Source: Panacagrimonas sp965216805 (GTDB taxonomy: Bacteria; Pseudomonadota; Gammaproteobacteria; Nevskiales; Nevskiaceae). Taken from it: a stretch of 64,000 nt of DNA. Position 1 is the stretch's first letter, and every line of letters begins with the position of its first letter. Location of the stretch: contig NZ_CBDCGN010000002.1 in assembly GCF_965216805.1 (NCBI RefSeq), positions 2,232,001 to 2,296,000 of the forward strand, written 5' to 3'. The notes beneath the pieces were generated by a model that did no database searches, was not told where the DNA came from, and saw nothing but the letters and a program-made list of their open reading frames with translations. Positions 16,765 through 24,593 of the stretch are shown here, one piece after another. A program made the position numbers and the translations under genes.

Positions 16765-17963
16765 GCGCCCTTGCGGGCGTCACCGTCCTCGACCTGTCGC
16801 GGCTCATGGCCGGGCCCTACGCCGCGATGGCGCTCGCGCATTACGGCGCGCGGGTGATCAAGGTCGAGTCCCTCGCCGGCGAGGAAGGCCGCGGCTTCGG
16901 CCCGCCGTTCTGCGGCGAGGTGGCCTCGCTGTTCATGATGAGCAACCGCGGCAAGGAATCGCTGTGCCTGGACTTCCGCAAGCCCGCCGGCCGCGAGGTG
17001 CTGGAGAAACTGGTGGCGCGCGCCGACGTGCTGATCCACAGCTTCAGGCCCGACTTCGCCGAGCGTCAGCGCCTACGCTTCGAGGACCTAGCGCCGATCA
17101 ACCCGCGCCTGGTGCATTACTCGGTCTCGGCCTACGGCAGCGACAGTGCCTACCGGCTCAAGCCGGCCGTGGACAGCGTGATCCAGGGCGTGGCGGGCGG
17201 CTTCTACGGCGCGGGCGAGGAGCAGGACCCGCCGATCCGCAACAGCCTGCCGATCGTGGACGTGGCCTCCGGCATGTGTGGCGTCAATGGCATCCTCGCC
17301 GCGCTGATGGAGCGCGAGAAAAGCGGCCGCGGCCAGGCTGTGGAACTCACGCTCATGTCGACGATGCTCAACTTCCTCGGCAGCAAGATCGCCGAAGCCA
17401 GCATCGACGGCCATTGCGAACGCGAGATCAATCCCGCCATTGTCGCCCCCAGCCGGCACTTCCAGGGTTCGGATGGGCGCTGGTTCGCGTTCACCGTCAT
17501 CAACGACGTCGCGTTCGCCCGGTTCTGCCAGGTGGTCGGGCATTCGGAATGGCAAGCCGAGGCACGTTTCCGCGACAACGCCGCGCGCATTCGCCACCGC
17601 CCCGAACTGCTGGCGACGCTCGCCGACATTTTCCTGAGCCGCACCGCGCAGGACTGGATCGACGCACTGGACAGCGCCGACATCCCCGCAGGCCCGGTCA
17701 ACACCGTGCCGGACATGCTGGCCGACCCGGTGCTGCGCGCGCTGCTCATCGAACAGGCCGACGTGCCGGGACTGCCGCAACCGCAATTTCCGGTACGCAG
17801 CCAGCGCGGCACGGCTGACGTCGCCGCGCTGCGACGCGCACCCGGTCTTGGCGAACACAGTGGGGCCGTGCTCAGCGAGCTCGGCTACGACGCGGCGCAG
17901 ATCGAGCAGATGACCCGCGACGCCATCACCCGCCTCGGCGGGCCACCTCGGCTTCAGGACTGA
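16761..17963 (+). CDS. family III (CaiB/BaiF) CoA-transferase
   Basis: 400 residues from ATG 16761, overlapping the MaoC stop by 4 bp. The opening VTVLDLSRLMAGPYAAM, the segment SNRGKESLCLDFRKP and the catalytic Asp D167 in PIVDVASGM are typical. These enzymes move CoA between carboxylates through an aspartyl anhydride, activating a substrate acid without ATP. It may activate the acid of this operon using a product CoA-ester such as succinyl-CoA as donor; donor and acceptor are not readable. Confidence 0.9.
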   Translation: MSALAGVTVLDLSRLMAGPYAAMALAHYGARVIKVESLAGEEGRGFGPPFCGEVASLFMMSNRGKESLCLDFRKPAGREVLEKLVARADVLIHSFRPDFAERQRLRFEDLAPINPRLVHYSVSAYGSDSAYRLKPAVDSVIQGVAGGFYGAGEEQDPPIRNSLPIVDVASGMCGVNGILAALMEREKSGRGQAVELTLMSTMLNFLGSKIAEASIDGHCEREINPAIVAPSRHFQGSDGRWFAFTVINDVAFARFCQVVGHSEWQAEARFRDNAARIRHRPELLATLADIFLSRTAQDWIDALDSADIPAGPVNTVPDMLADPVLRALLIEQADVPGLPQPQFPVRSQRGTADVAALRRAPGLGEHSGAVLSELGYDAAQIEQMTRDAITRLGGPPRLQD

Positions 17964-17995
17964 AGCACTCCTCTCAACAGCGGACAAGATCCAAC

Positions 17996-19165
17996 ATGAA
18001 GAAACGCGAAGCGGTCATCGTCGGCGTCGCCGACGTTCCCCTGCAAAACGGCAAGGTGACAGAGTCACTCTCGGTGCTGCAGGTCCAGGCGCGCGCGGCG
18101 CGCGACGCCCTGAACGACGCCGGTCTGTCGATGCGCGATGTCGACGGCCTGCTGACGGCCGGCATGTGGGGCGTGCCCGGCCCCGGACAGTTGCCAACGC
18201 TGACCCTGGCCGAATACTTCGGCATCACGCCGCGCTACATGGATGCCACCAACATCGGCGGCTCGGCGTTCGAGGCCTTCGTGGCGCACGCGGCAACGGC
18301 GATTGAAGCAGGCCGCTGCGATGTGGCATTGATCACCTACGGCAGCACCCAGAAGAGTGAGAAGAGCCGCAACCTCGCGGGCCGCCCGTCGGTGCTGACC
18401 ATGCAGTACGAAACGCCCTGGGGCATGCCGACGCCCGTCGGCGGCTATGCCATGGCCGCAATGCGCCACATGCACGAATACGGCACCACGTCCACGCACC
18501 TGGCCGAAATCGCGGTCGCGACGCGCAAGTGGGCGCAGCGCAACCCGGCCGCGACGATGCGCGACCCGCTGACCATCGACGACGTGTTCGCCAGCCCGAT
18601 GATCTCGGACCCGCTGCACCTGCTGGATGCCTGTCTGGTCACCGACGGCGGCGGCGCCATCGTCATGACCACGGCCGAGCACGCCAGGGCACTCGGCCGC
18701 CCGCCGGTCTACGTGCGGGGCTACGGCGAGTCGAACACGCACTGGACGATGTCCGGAATGCCCGACCTCGCGCGCCTGACGGCGGCGGAAATTGCCGGAC
18801 GCGAGGCGTTCCGCATGGCCGGCATCAGCCATGATGCAATCGACGTCGCGCAGATCTACGACTCGTTCACCATCACCGTGCTGCTGACTCTGGAGGCGCT
18901 GGGCTTCTGCAAGCGCGGCGAAGGCGGGGCCTTCGTCTCCGGTCAGCGCACCGCCCCCGGCGGCGCCTTTCCGCTCAACACCAGCGGCGGCGGCCTGTCC
19001 TGCTGCCACCCCGGCATGCTCGGCATTTTCCTGCTGATCGAGGCGGTGCGGCAGCTGCGCGGCGAGTGCGGCGAACGCCAGGTGCAGAACGCGCGCACCG
19101 CGCTGGTCCACGGCACCGGCGGCACGCTATCCAGCGGCGCCACCTGCATCCTTTCGCAGAGCTGA
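17996..19165 (+). CDS. SCPx/Ltp-type thiolase-fold protein without the usual nucleophilic Cys
   Basis: 389 residues of thiolase fold (lipid-transfer-protein type). The segment that carries the reactive Cys in thiolases reads TNIGGSAFEAF (about 85-95), with no Cys. Y288 in IYDSFT and H338 in SCCHPG lie in the other active-site loops. Ltp2-like members of this group are aldolases that work with a DUF35 partner, and the next gene is a DUF35 protein 5 bp downstream. A retro-aldol or Claisen step on a CoA ester is therefore more likely than ordinary thiolysis, but this is inference from family. Confidence 0.87.
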   Translation: MKKREAVIVGVADVPLQNGKVTESLSVLQVQARAARDALNDAGLSMRDVDGLLTAGMWGVPGPGQLPTLTLAEYFGITPRYMDATNIGGSAFEAFVAHAATAIEAGRCDVALITYGSTQKSEKSRNLAGRPSVLTMQYETPWGMPTPVGGYAMAAMRHMHEYGTTSTHLAEIAVATRKWAQRNPAATMRDPLTIDDVFASPMISDPLHLLDACLVTDGGGAIVMTTAEHARALGRPPVYVRGYGESNTHWTMSGMPDLARLTAAEIAGREAFRMAGISHDAIDVAQIYDSFTITVLLTLEALGFCKRGEGGAFVSGQRTAPGGAFPLNTSGGGLSCCHPGMLGIFLLIEAVRQLRGECGERQVQNARTALVHGTGGTLSSGATCILSQS

Positions 19166-19170
19166 AAACC

Positions 19171-19572
19171 ATGTACGAAAAACCCCTGCCGGTCATTGAC
19201 CCCGAAAGCCAGCCCTACTGGGACGCCCTGAAACAGCATCGGCTGCTGCTCAAGCGCTGCCGCGCCTGCCAGCGCAGCCATCACTATCCGCGCGAACTGT
19301 GCCCGCACTGCCATTCCGACGACCTGGAATGGTTGCAGGCCGCCGGCACCGGCCGCATTTACAGCTACACGGTCGCGCGGCGCCCGGCAGGCCCCGCGTT
19401 CAAGGCCGACACGCCCTATGTTGTTGCCCTGGTCGAACTCGATGAGGGCGTGCGCCTGATGACCAACATCGTCACGGCGGACGTGGAGTCCGTGCGCATC
19501 GACCAGCGGGTCACGGTGCAGTTCGACGATGTGACGCCGGACGTGACCCTGCCCAAGTTCCGGCTGGTCTGA
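19171..19572 (+). CDS. DUF35 OB-fold/zinc-ribbon protein, partner of the thiolase-fold protein
   Basis: 133 residues from ATG 19171. Four Cys in two C-x2-C pairs (CRAC about 31-34 and CPHC about 44-47) form the zinc ribbon. An OB-fold follows, with GRIYSYTVARRPAGPAF. DUF35 proteins are obligate partners of thiolase-fold enzymes (acetone/acetoacetyl thiolases, ChsH2-Ltp2), binding CoA or supporting the active site. The 5-bp gap to the thiolase-fold gene makes the pairing very likely. Confidence 0.92.
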   Translation: MYEKPLPVIDPESQPYWDALKQHRLLLKRCRACQRSHHYPRELCPHCHSDDLEWLQAAGTGRIYSYTVARRPAGPAFKADTPYVVALVELDEGVRLMTNIVTADVESVRIDQRVTVQFDDVTPDVTLPKFRLV

Positions 19573-19585
19573 TTCCAGCACCGCC

Positions 19586-20776
19586 ATGAACGACATTTCG
19601 GGTTCTCCGGAGTCTCCTGCTTCCGGTTGGCAGCCGCTGGCCGGCCTGCGTGTGCTGGATTTCTCGCTGCTGCTGCCGGGGCCGTTCGCGACCGTGACCT
19701 TGGCCGACCTCGGCGCCGAGGTCATCAAGATCGAGCCGCTGACCGGCGACTTCGCGCGGCGCATGGCCGGCCCGATGTTCGCGATGGCCAACCGCAACAA
19801 GCAGATCCTCGCGCTCGATCTGAAAAATCCGGCGACGCGACCCTTGATCGAACGCCTCGCGCGATGGGCAGATCTGGTCGTGGAAGGCTTTCGCCCCGGC
19901 GTCGCCGCGCGCCTGAAGGTGGATCACTCTTGCCTGTCGGCGCTGAACCCGCGCCTGATCTATTGCTCGATCTCCGGCTACGGCCAGGATGGGCCCGCAC
20001 GCGATGCACCCGGCCATGACCTGAACTACATCGCCGCCTCCGGTGGACTGATGTTCGCAGGGCACTGGAGCGGCGCACCGCGTCGCTCCGGCATGCCGGT
20101 TGCGGACCTGGCGGGCGCCAGCTTCGCGATCATCGCCATGCTCGCCGCGCTGCACGAGCGCAACCGTACCGGCAAAGGGGTGTACCTCGACCTGGCCCTG
20201 GCCGACGCCGCGTTCGCCTTCACCGCCGCACGCCACGGACTGGAAGCAGAGACATCTTCGCGAGCGCACCTCTATCCGACCAACGACGTGTTCGAGACCA
20301 GCGACGGCCGCGCGCTCACCTTGGGCATCATCGAACCGCAGTTCTGGCAGGGCTTCGTCGCCGCCACCGCCGATCTTGCGCCCGACTTCGCTGCGCCCGC
20401 CTGGGCCGAGGAAACGGGTCGCTTGGCCGATGGCGACGCCCTGCACGCTCGCATCGCCGCCGTCATGCGCACCCGCAGTTCCAGCGAATGGCTGCAACGC
20501 CTGGCGCGCCACGACGTGCCGGCGCAGCTCGTGCTGTCACCCGCCGAGGCCGCGCGCGCGCCGCAGACCCGCGCGCGCGAACTGGTGATGGAGCACCAGG
20601 GTCAGCGCCACCTGCCCTTTCCGGTGCGCGCCGACCACCGCCGCGGTGCGCGCTTTGATCGCGTGGCCGGCCCCGTCGGTGCCGATGCCGACCAGGTTCT
20701 GCTCGGTGTGGGCCTTGCGGCTAAGGAGATCGACGCGCTGCGGACCGCAGGCGCGCTCGCCGCGGCACCGGGCTGA
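19586..20776 (+). CDS. alpha-methylacyl-CoA racemase (AMACR)-like protein
   Basis: 396 residues of the CaiB/BaiF fold, but with the racemase signature rather than a transferase one: GHDLNY at 143-148 (H144), an Asp at D174 in VADLAG, and E250 in LGIIEPQFW. These match the His, Asp and Glu that AMACR/MCR use for alpha-proton exchange. AMACR converts 2R- into 2S-methylacyl-CoA so that an ACAD or oxidase can act, as needed for isoprenoid and sterol side chains. Its presence implies methyl-branched substrates. A CoA-transferase role is less likely but not excluded. Confidence 0.85.
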   Translation: MNDISGSPESPASGWQPLAGLRVLDFSLLLPGPFATVTLADLGAEVIKIEPLTGDFARRMAGPMFAMANRNKQILALDLKNPATRPLIERLARWADLVVEGFRPGVAARLKVDHSCLSALNPRLIYCSISGYGQDGPARDAPGHDLNYIAASGGLMFAGHWSGAPRRSGMPVADLAGASFAIIAMLAALHERNRTGKGVYLDLALADAAFAFTAARHGLEAETSSRAHLYPTNDVFETSDGRALTLGIIEPQFWQGFVAATADLAPDFAAPAWAEETGRLADGDALHARIAAVMRTRSSSEWLQRLARHDVPAQLVLSPAEAARAPQTRARELVMEHQGQRHLPFPVRADHRRGARFDRVAGPVGADADQVLLGVGLAAKEIDALRTAGALAAAPG

Positions 20777-20842
20777 TACGGCCGACCGGCCCGCTGCCCC
20801 GCTCTCTTCCTAAAAATCTTTCCCCACTTTCGAGACTTCTCC

Positions 20843-21658
20843 ATGTCTTCTGCAACTCCAAGTGCCACCAGCACGACCCGCCTCGCCGCCACCATCCTGA
20901 TGCTGCGCGACGGCGCCGAGGGCCTGGAGGTCTTCATGGTTGTGCGTCACCACGAGATCGACTTCGCGGCCGGCGCCCTGGTCTTCCCCGGCGGCAAGCT
21001 CGCGGCGGGCGATGAAGATCCGCGCGTGCGCCTGCGCTGCACCGGCATCGCGGGCCTGGCACCCGAGCAGATCACCCTGCGCGTCGCCGCGATCCGCGAG
21101 GCCTTCGAGGAGTGCGGCGTGCTGCTCGCGCGTGCACGCGGCGAGCAGCGCCTGCTCGGCCCTGCCCGCCTGGCCGTACTCGGGCCACGCTACCGCAAGG
21201 CGCTGGACAAGGGCGACCTCGGCATCGCCGACATGCTCGAGACCGAAGACCTCGAACTGGCCTGCGAAGAACTGGTGCCCTTTGCGCACTGGATCACGCC
21301 GGCCTTCATGCCCAAGCGTTTCGACACGCACTTCTATCTCGCCGTGGCGCCGGCCGAACAGCTCGCGGTACATGACGGCACTGAACTGGTGGACTCGCTA
21401 TGGCTGCGTCCCGCGCACGCCCTGTCGCAGGCCGCGGCCGGTCTCCACACCCTGGTGCCGGCGACCGAACTCAATGTGAAGAAGCTCGGCTTCTCCAATA
21501 GCGTCGGTGCCGCTCTCCGGGCCACGCGTGCGCAACCGGTCGTCACGGTGGTGCCGGAAGTCGTCAAGAAGCCGCAGGGCATGCGGCTGGTCATTCCAGC
21601 CGAGGCCGGTTACGGCGTCACGGAATTCGCACTACCCCAGGCGCCGCGCAAAACCTGA
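20843..21658 (+). CDS. Nudix hydrolase, NUDT19/NUDT7-like CoA diphosphatase
   Basis: 271 residues. The Nudix box is split: FPGGK at 48-52 and REAFEECGVL at 85-94, with an insertion of about 30 residues between them, a layout known from NUDT19. The metal-binding Glu pair is intact. These peroxisomal or mitochondrial enzymes cleave (acyl-)CoA to 4-phosphopantetheine forms and 3',5'-ADP, recycling trapped CoA. It ends the operon 66 bp after the racemase-like gene, where it could relieve CoA sequestration by slow intermediates. Activity on CoA is inferred. Confidence 0.83.
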   Translation: MSSATPSATSTTRLAATILMLRDGAEGLEVFMVVRHHEIDFAAGALVFPGGKLAAGDEDPRVRLRCTGIAGLAPEQITLRVAAIREAFEECGVLLARARGEQRLLGPARLAVLGPRYRKALDKGDLGIADMLETEDLELACEELVPFAHWITPAFMPKRFDTHFYLAVAPAEQLAVHDGTELVDSLWLRPAHALSQAAAGLHTLVPATELNVKKLGFSNSVGAALRATRAQPVVTVVPEVVKKPQGMRLVIPAEAGYGVTEFALPQAPRKT

Positions 21659-21665
21659 CGCAGCC

Positions 21666-21696
21666 GAGCACGCCGTCTCTTCAGCCCGGCGTGCTC
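21666..21696. terminator. hairpin between convergent Nudix and SDR genes
   Basis: A perfect 10-bp stem, GAGCACGCCG (21666-21675) and CGGCGTGCTC (21687-21696), with an 11-nt loop. It overlaps the stop codon of the minus-strand SDR. There is no clear T-run, so it may be a weak bidirectional terminator or an mRNA end stabiliser. Confidence 0.5.
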
Positions 21697-22478
21697 AGAC
21701 CGCCGTTGACGCTGAGTGTCTGCCCGGTGATCGCGGCGGACTGCGGCCCGGCGAAAAATGCCGCCGCGTTGGCAATGTCCCGGCAGGTGACGTCGAACAG
21801 CATGCGCTTGCGCAGGTTCTCCAGCATGCCGCCCTTGCCCTTATCGGCCATCAGGGCAGCAGACCCGGCACCCCAGCGCGGGATGGCGTCCGAGATGAAA
21901 CTCATCGCCACGACGTTGATGCGAATCTTCTCGCGGCCGAACTCTCGCGCAAGCACGCGACACATCTGCATCATGCCGCTGGTCGAACCTCCCAACACGG
22001 ATTCACCCACCGTCGCCACGCGACCAGCGTCGGTGCCGATCATGACCATGCTGCCGCCACCGGCATCGCGCAGATGCGGCTGCATGGCGCGAATCGCGTA
22101 CACCCGCGAGAGAAAATGCGCGCGCAGATACTGGTCGTAGTGCGCGAGATCCATGTCCTTGAACAGGCGGAACGAAGGCGAATCGTGGCTGGCACCCGCA
22201 CCGCTGGCCACCAGCACGTCGATACGTCCGAAGCGCGCCGCGACGCGATCCGCCATGGCCTGCATCTGCCCGGCGTCGAACAGGTCCGCCGCTTCGAAAC
22301 AGGCGCGGCCGCCCGCCGCTTCGATCTCCGCCACCACGGCCGCGCCCGCTTCCGCATTGCGACCGCTGACCACCACGGCGGCGCCCTGTTCGGCCAGCCG
22401 GATCGCGCAGGCGCGGCCGATGAATGCCGTCGCGCCCGTGACCACCGCCACCTTGTCTTTCAGTTCCAGGGTGTTCAT
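21681..22478 (-). CDS. SDR-fold protein lacking the catalytic Tyr/Lys
   Basis: 265 residues from ATG 22478; the upstream ATG at 22484 touches the AGGAG and is less likely. TGATAFIG (14-21) shows a dinucleotide site and the C-terminal GQTLSVNGG is typical SDR. However NNAG is replaced by ASGAG, the serine region reads IGTDAG, and the Tyr-x3-Lys position reads L162..T166 (LGGST). The classical catalytic set is therefore missing. It could bind a cofactor or acyl-CoA, or use another mechanism. It follows the BadI/MenB-like gene by 32 bp. Confidence 0.82.
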   Translation of the reverse strand: MNTLELKDKVAVVTGATAFIGRACAIRLAEQGAAVVVSGRNAEAGAAVVAEIEAAGGRACFEAADLFDAGQMQAMADRVAARFGRIDVLVASGAGASHDSPSFRLFKDMDLAHYDQYLRAHFLSRVYAIRAMQPHLRDAGGGSMVMIGTDAGRVATVGESVLGGSTSGMMQMCRVLAREFGREKIRINVVAMSFISDAIPRWGAGSAALMADKGKGGMLENLRKRMLFDVTCRDIANAAAFFAGPQSAAITGQTLSVNGGLSTPG

Positions 22479-22510
22479 CCGCATCTCCTCTCGGCGGGCG
22501 ACGAGCCGTT

Positions 22511-23296
22511 TCAGCGGAAAGGGCTGAAGTCGGGCTTGCGCTTCGCGAGGAAGGCCGCAGCGCCTTCGGCCTGCTCGCCGGTGCGGAAGTAGTCGGGGGC
22601 AATCTCCGTGAGCATGTCGTTCATATCGCGCTGCATGATCGGCTCCATCTGGTAGTAGAACGAGCGCTTGAGAATCTTCAGACAGGTGGGGCTGACCGCG
22701 AGCAGTTCGTCTGCCCACTTGCGCACTTCCGCGTCGAGCTGCGCCATCGGCACCACGGCGTTGGCGAGGCCCCATTCCAGGGCCTGCGCGGCGGTGTAGC
22801 GGCGGCACAACATCCACAGCTCGCGCGCGCGCTTGTGGCCGAGCACATTGGCAGCGTGGCTGACGATATAACCGCCCGCCGGCGAGCCGACGCGCGGACC
22901 GTTCTGGCCGAAGATGGCGTGATCGGCGGCGATGGTGAAGTCGCAGAAGTACGCGATGTGATGTCCGCCCCCGATCGCGTAACCATTGACCCTGGCGATG
23001 ACGGGCTTCAGGCACTCCGCGATCTGTCGGTTGAAGACGAAATTCAGGTCCTCCAGCCCGCTCTTGCCATCGCCATTGCCCTTCTCCCAATTGATGTCGC
23101 CACCGACGCAGAACGCGCGCTCGCCAGTGCCGGTGAGCACGATGACGCCGACATCGCGGTCGTTGGTTGCCCTATCCATCAGCTCCTGCATCTGCTTGAT
23201 GGTGTCGCCTGTAAAGGCGTTGAGCGTCTTGGGGCGATTGAGGGTGATCGTGGCAACGTAGTTGTCCACGCTGTACTGCACTTCGGCTTCCGACAC
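22511..23296 (-). CDS. BadI/MenB-like crotonase-fold hydrolase
   Basis: 261 residues. Both hydratase glutamates are absent (GGGHHI at about 109-114 and QNGPRV). The segments FGQNGPRVGS (129-138) and LCRRYTAAQALEWGL (163-177) closely follow the MenB/BadI branch, which handles Dieckmann-type C-C bonds: MenB closes a ring, and BadI opens 2-ketocyclohexanecarboxyl-CoA to pimelyl-CoA. A hydrolytic ring opening of a 2-keto alicyclic CoA ester is the best guess, and fits the BadH-like SDR at 9591. It diverges from an ACAD across operator C. Confidence 0.85.
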   Translation of the reverse strand: MSEAEVQYSVDNYVATITLNRPKTLNAFTGDTIKQMQELMDRATNDRDVGVIVLTGTGERAFCVGGDINWEKGNGDGKSGLEDLNFVFNRQIAECLKPVIARVNGYAIGGGHHIAYFCDFTIAADHAIFGQNGPRVGSPAGGYIVSHAANVLGHKRARELWMLCRRYTAAQALEWGLANAVVPMAQLDAEVRKWADELLAVSPTCLKILKRSFYYQMEPIMQRDMNDMLTEIAPDYFRTGEQAEGAAAFLAKRKPDFSPFR

Positions 23297-23373
23297 GGCT
23301 GTGCTCCTAGAGGGTGCGTTGAGATGGGACGCGCGCCGGGCAGCGCATCAGGTCATGCAGCCGGCGTGCAAAT

Positions 23374-23387
23374 CGAACATATGTTAG
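23374..23387. promoter_or_regulatory. operator-like palindrome C (CGAAC-N4-GTTAG)
   Basis: CGAAC ATAT GTTAG, one mismatch from CTAAC-N4-GTTAG, in the 130-bp divergent region between the BadI/MenB-like gene (start 23296) and the ACAD (start 23427). It is followed by a locally AT-rich GTTAGATTATA stretch that could be a -10 region. One bound repressor could control both directions. Confidence 0.6.
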
Positions 23388-23426
23388 TTAGATTATACGA
23401 CACTCAGAAGCCACCGCGAGCCCCCC

Positions 23427-24593
23427 ATGAACTTCGAGTTAAACGATGAACAGGCCGAACTGCGCAACGCCGCGCGGCGTCTGGCGCAGGACCGGTTCAG
23501 GGACAAGGCGGCCCGCTGGGACCGCGACCAGGAATTCCCGGAGGAGAACAAGCATCTCATGGCTGAGCTCGGCTACCTGGGCCTGTCCATCGACCGCGAA
23601 TACGGCGGCAGCGGCGCGGGGCTGGTCAGCACCTATCTGGTGGTCGAGGAAATCGCCAAGGTCGACATGCTCACCGCCCTGATCGTGCACGACCAGAATG
23701 TGTCGCCGCGCATCATCGCCAACCACGCGCCGGCTGCGCTGCGCGCGCGACTGCTGCCGAAAGTCGTCAGGGGCGAACTGGAAATCAGCATCGCCTGGAC
23801 CGAGCCGCAGGCCGGCTCCGACGGCACCGCCATCCGCACCACCGCCACGCGCGACAGCGACCACTACATCGTCAACGGCCAGAAGATCTTCACCACCTTT
23901 GGCGACCGCGCCGACATGCACTTGGTGTACGCGCGCTTCGCGCCCGGCACCGACGCGCGTGGCATCGGGACGATTCTCGTCGAGCGCGACCGACCCGGCG
24001 TCACCGTGCACCGGCTGGAGAACAAGATGGGCGTGCGCGGCGCCTCGGAGTGCGAGCTGTTCTTCGACCAGGTGCGTGTGCCGGCCAGCAATGTCGTCAC
24101 GCTTGGTGAGGCCGGGCATTCGCGCGCCTTCGTGCAGCCGCTGAACATCTACAACGGTACCCGTGTGGGCATGGGCGTGATGGCCCTGGGCGTCGCCGAA
24201 GGCGCCTTCGATCTGGCCCGCGACTACATGATGGTGCGCGAGCAGTTCGGCCAGAAGCTCTGCGAGATGCAGGGCCTGCGCTGGATGATGGCCGACATGC
24301 TCATCGAGATCGAAGCCGCGCGCTGCCTCTGCTACAAGGCGCTGGCGCTGGTCGATGCCGGCCGGCCCGATCCCTGCCTGTCGTCGATCGCCAAGGTGCA
24401 GGCCACCGAGATGGCGCAGAAGGTCACGCTGCAGTGCCAGCAGATGTTCGGCGGCTACGGCTACTTCGGGGCGCTGCCGCTGGAGCGCATGGTGCGCGAC
24501 GTGCGCATGCTGACCATCACCGGCGGCACCACGCAGACGCAGAAGAATCTCATCGCCAGCCACATCTTCAGAGCACAGGGAGCAGCTTCATGA
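23427..24593 (+). CDS. acyl-CoA dehydrogenase-like protein lacking both canonical catalytic Glu positions
   Basis: 388 residues of normal ACAD layout, with AWTEPQAGSDG near 123 and the HGGYG-like QMFGGYGYFG helix. At the helix-G base position it has T245 (NGTRVG) and at the C-terminal position G366 (TITGGTTQTQ), so neither usual Glu is present. The sister gene at 25395 has E245 at the same number. It may use another acidic residue, as some alicyclic acyl-CoA dehydrogenases do, or be a non-dehydrogenating flavoprotein. It overlaps the next gene by 4 bp. Confidence 0.9.
   Translation: MNFELNDEQAELRNAARRLAQDRFRDKAARWDRDQEFPEENKHLMAELGYLGLSIDREYGGSGAGLVSTYLVVEEIAKVDMLTALIVHDQNVSPRIIANHAPAALRARLLPKVVRGELEISIAWTEPQAGSDGTAIRTTATRDSDHYIVNGQKIFTTFGDRADMHLVYARFAPGTDARGIGTILVERDRPGVTVHRLENKMGVRGASECELFFDQVRVPASNVVTLGEAGHSRAFVQPLNIYNGTRVGMGVMALGVAEGAFDLARDYMMVREQFGQKLCEMQGLRWMMADMLIEIEAARCLCYKALALVDAGRPDPCLSSIAKVQATEMAQKVTLQCQQMFGGYGYFGALPLERMVRDVRMLTITGGTTQTQKNLIASHIFRAQGAAS

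Noticed and set aside
17996..19165. Ordinary acetyl-CoA acetyltransferase
   Set aside because: The fold is right but the reactive Cys loop reads TNIGGSAFEAF without Cys, and a DUF35 partner follows, so plain thiolase function is doubtful.
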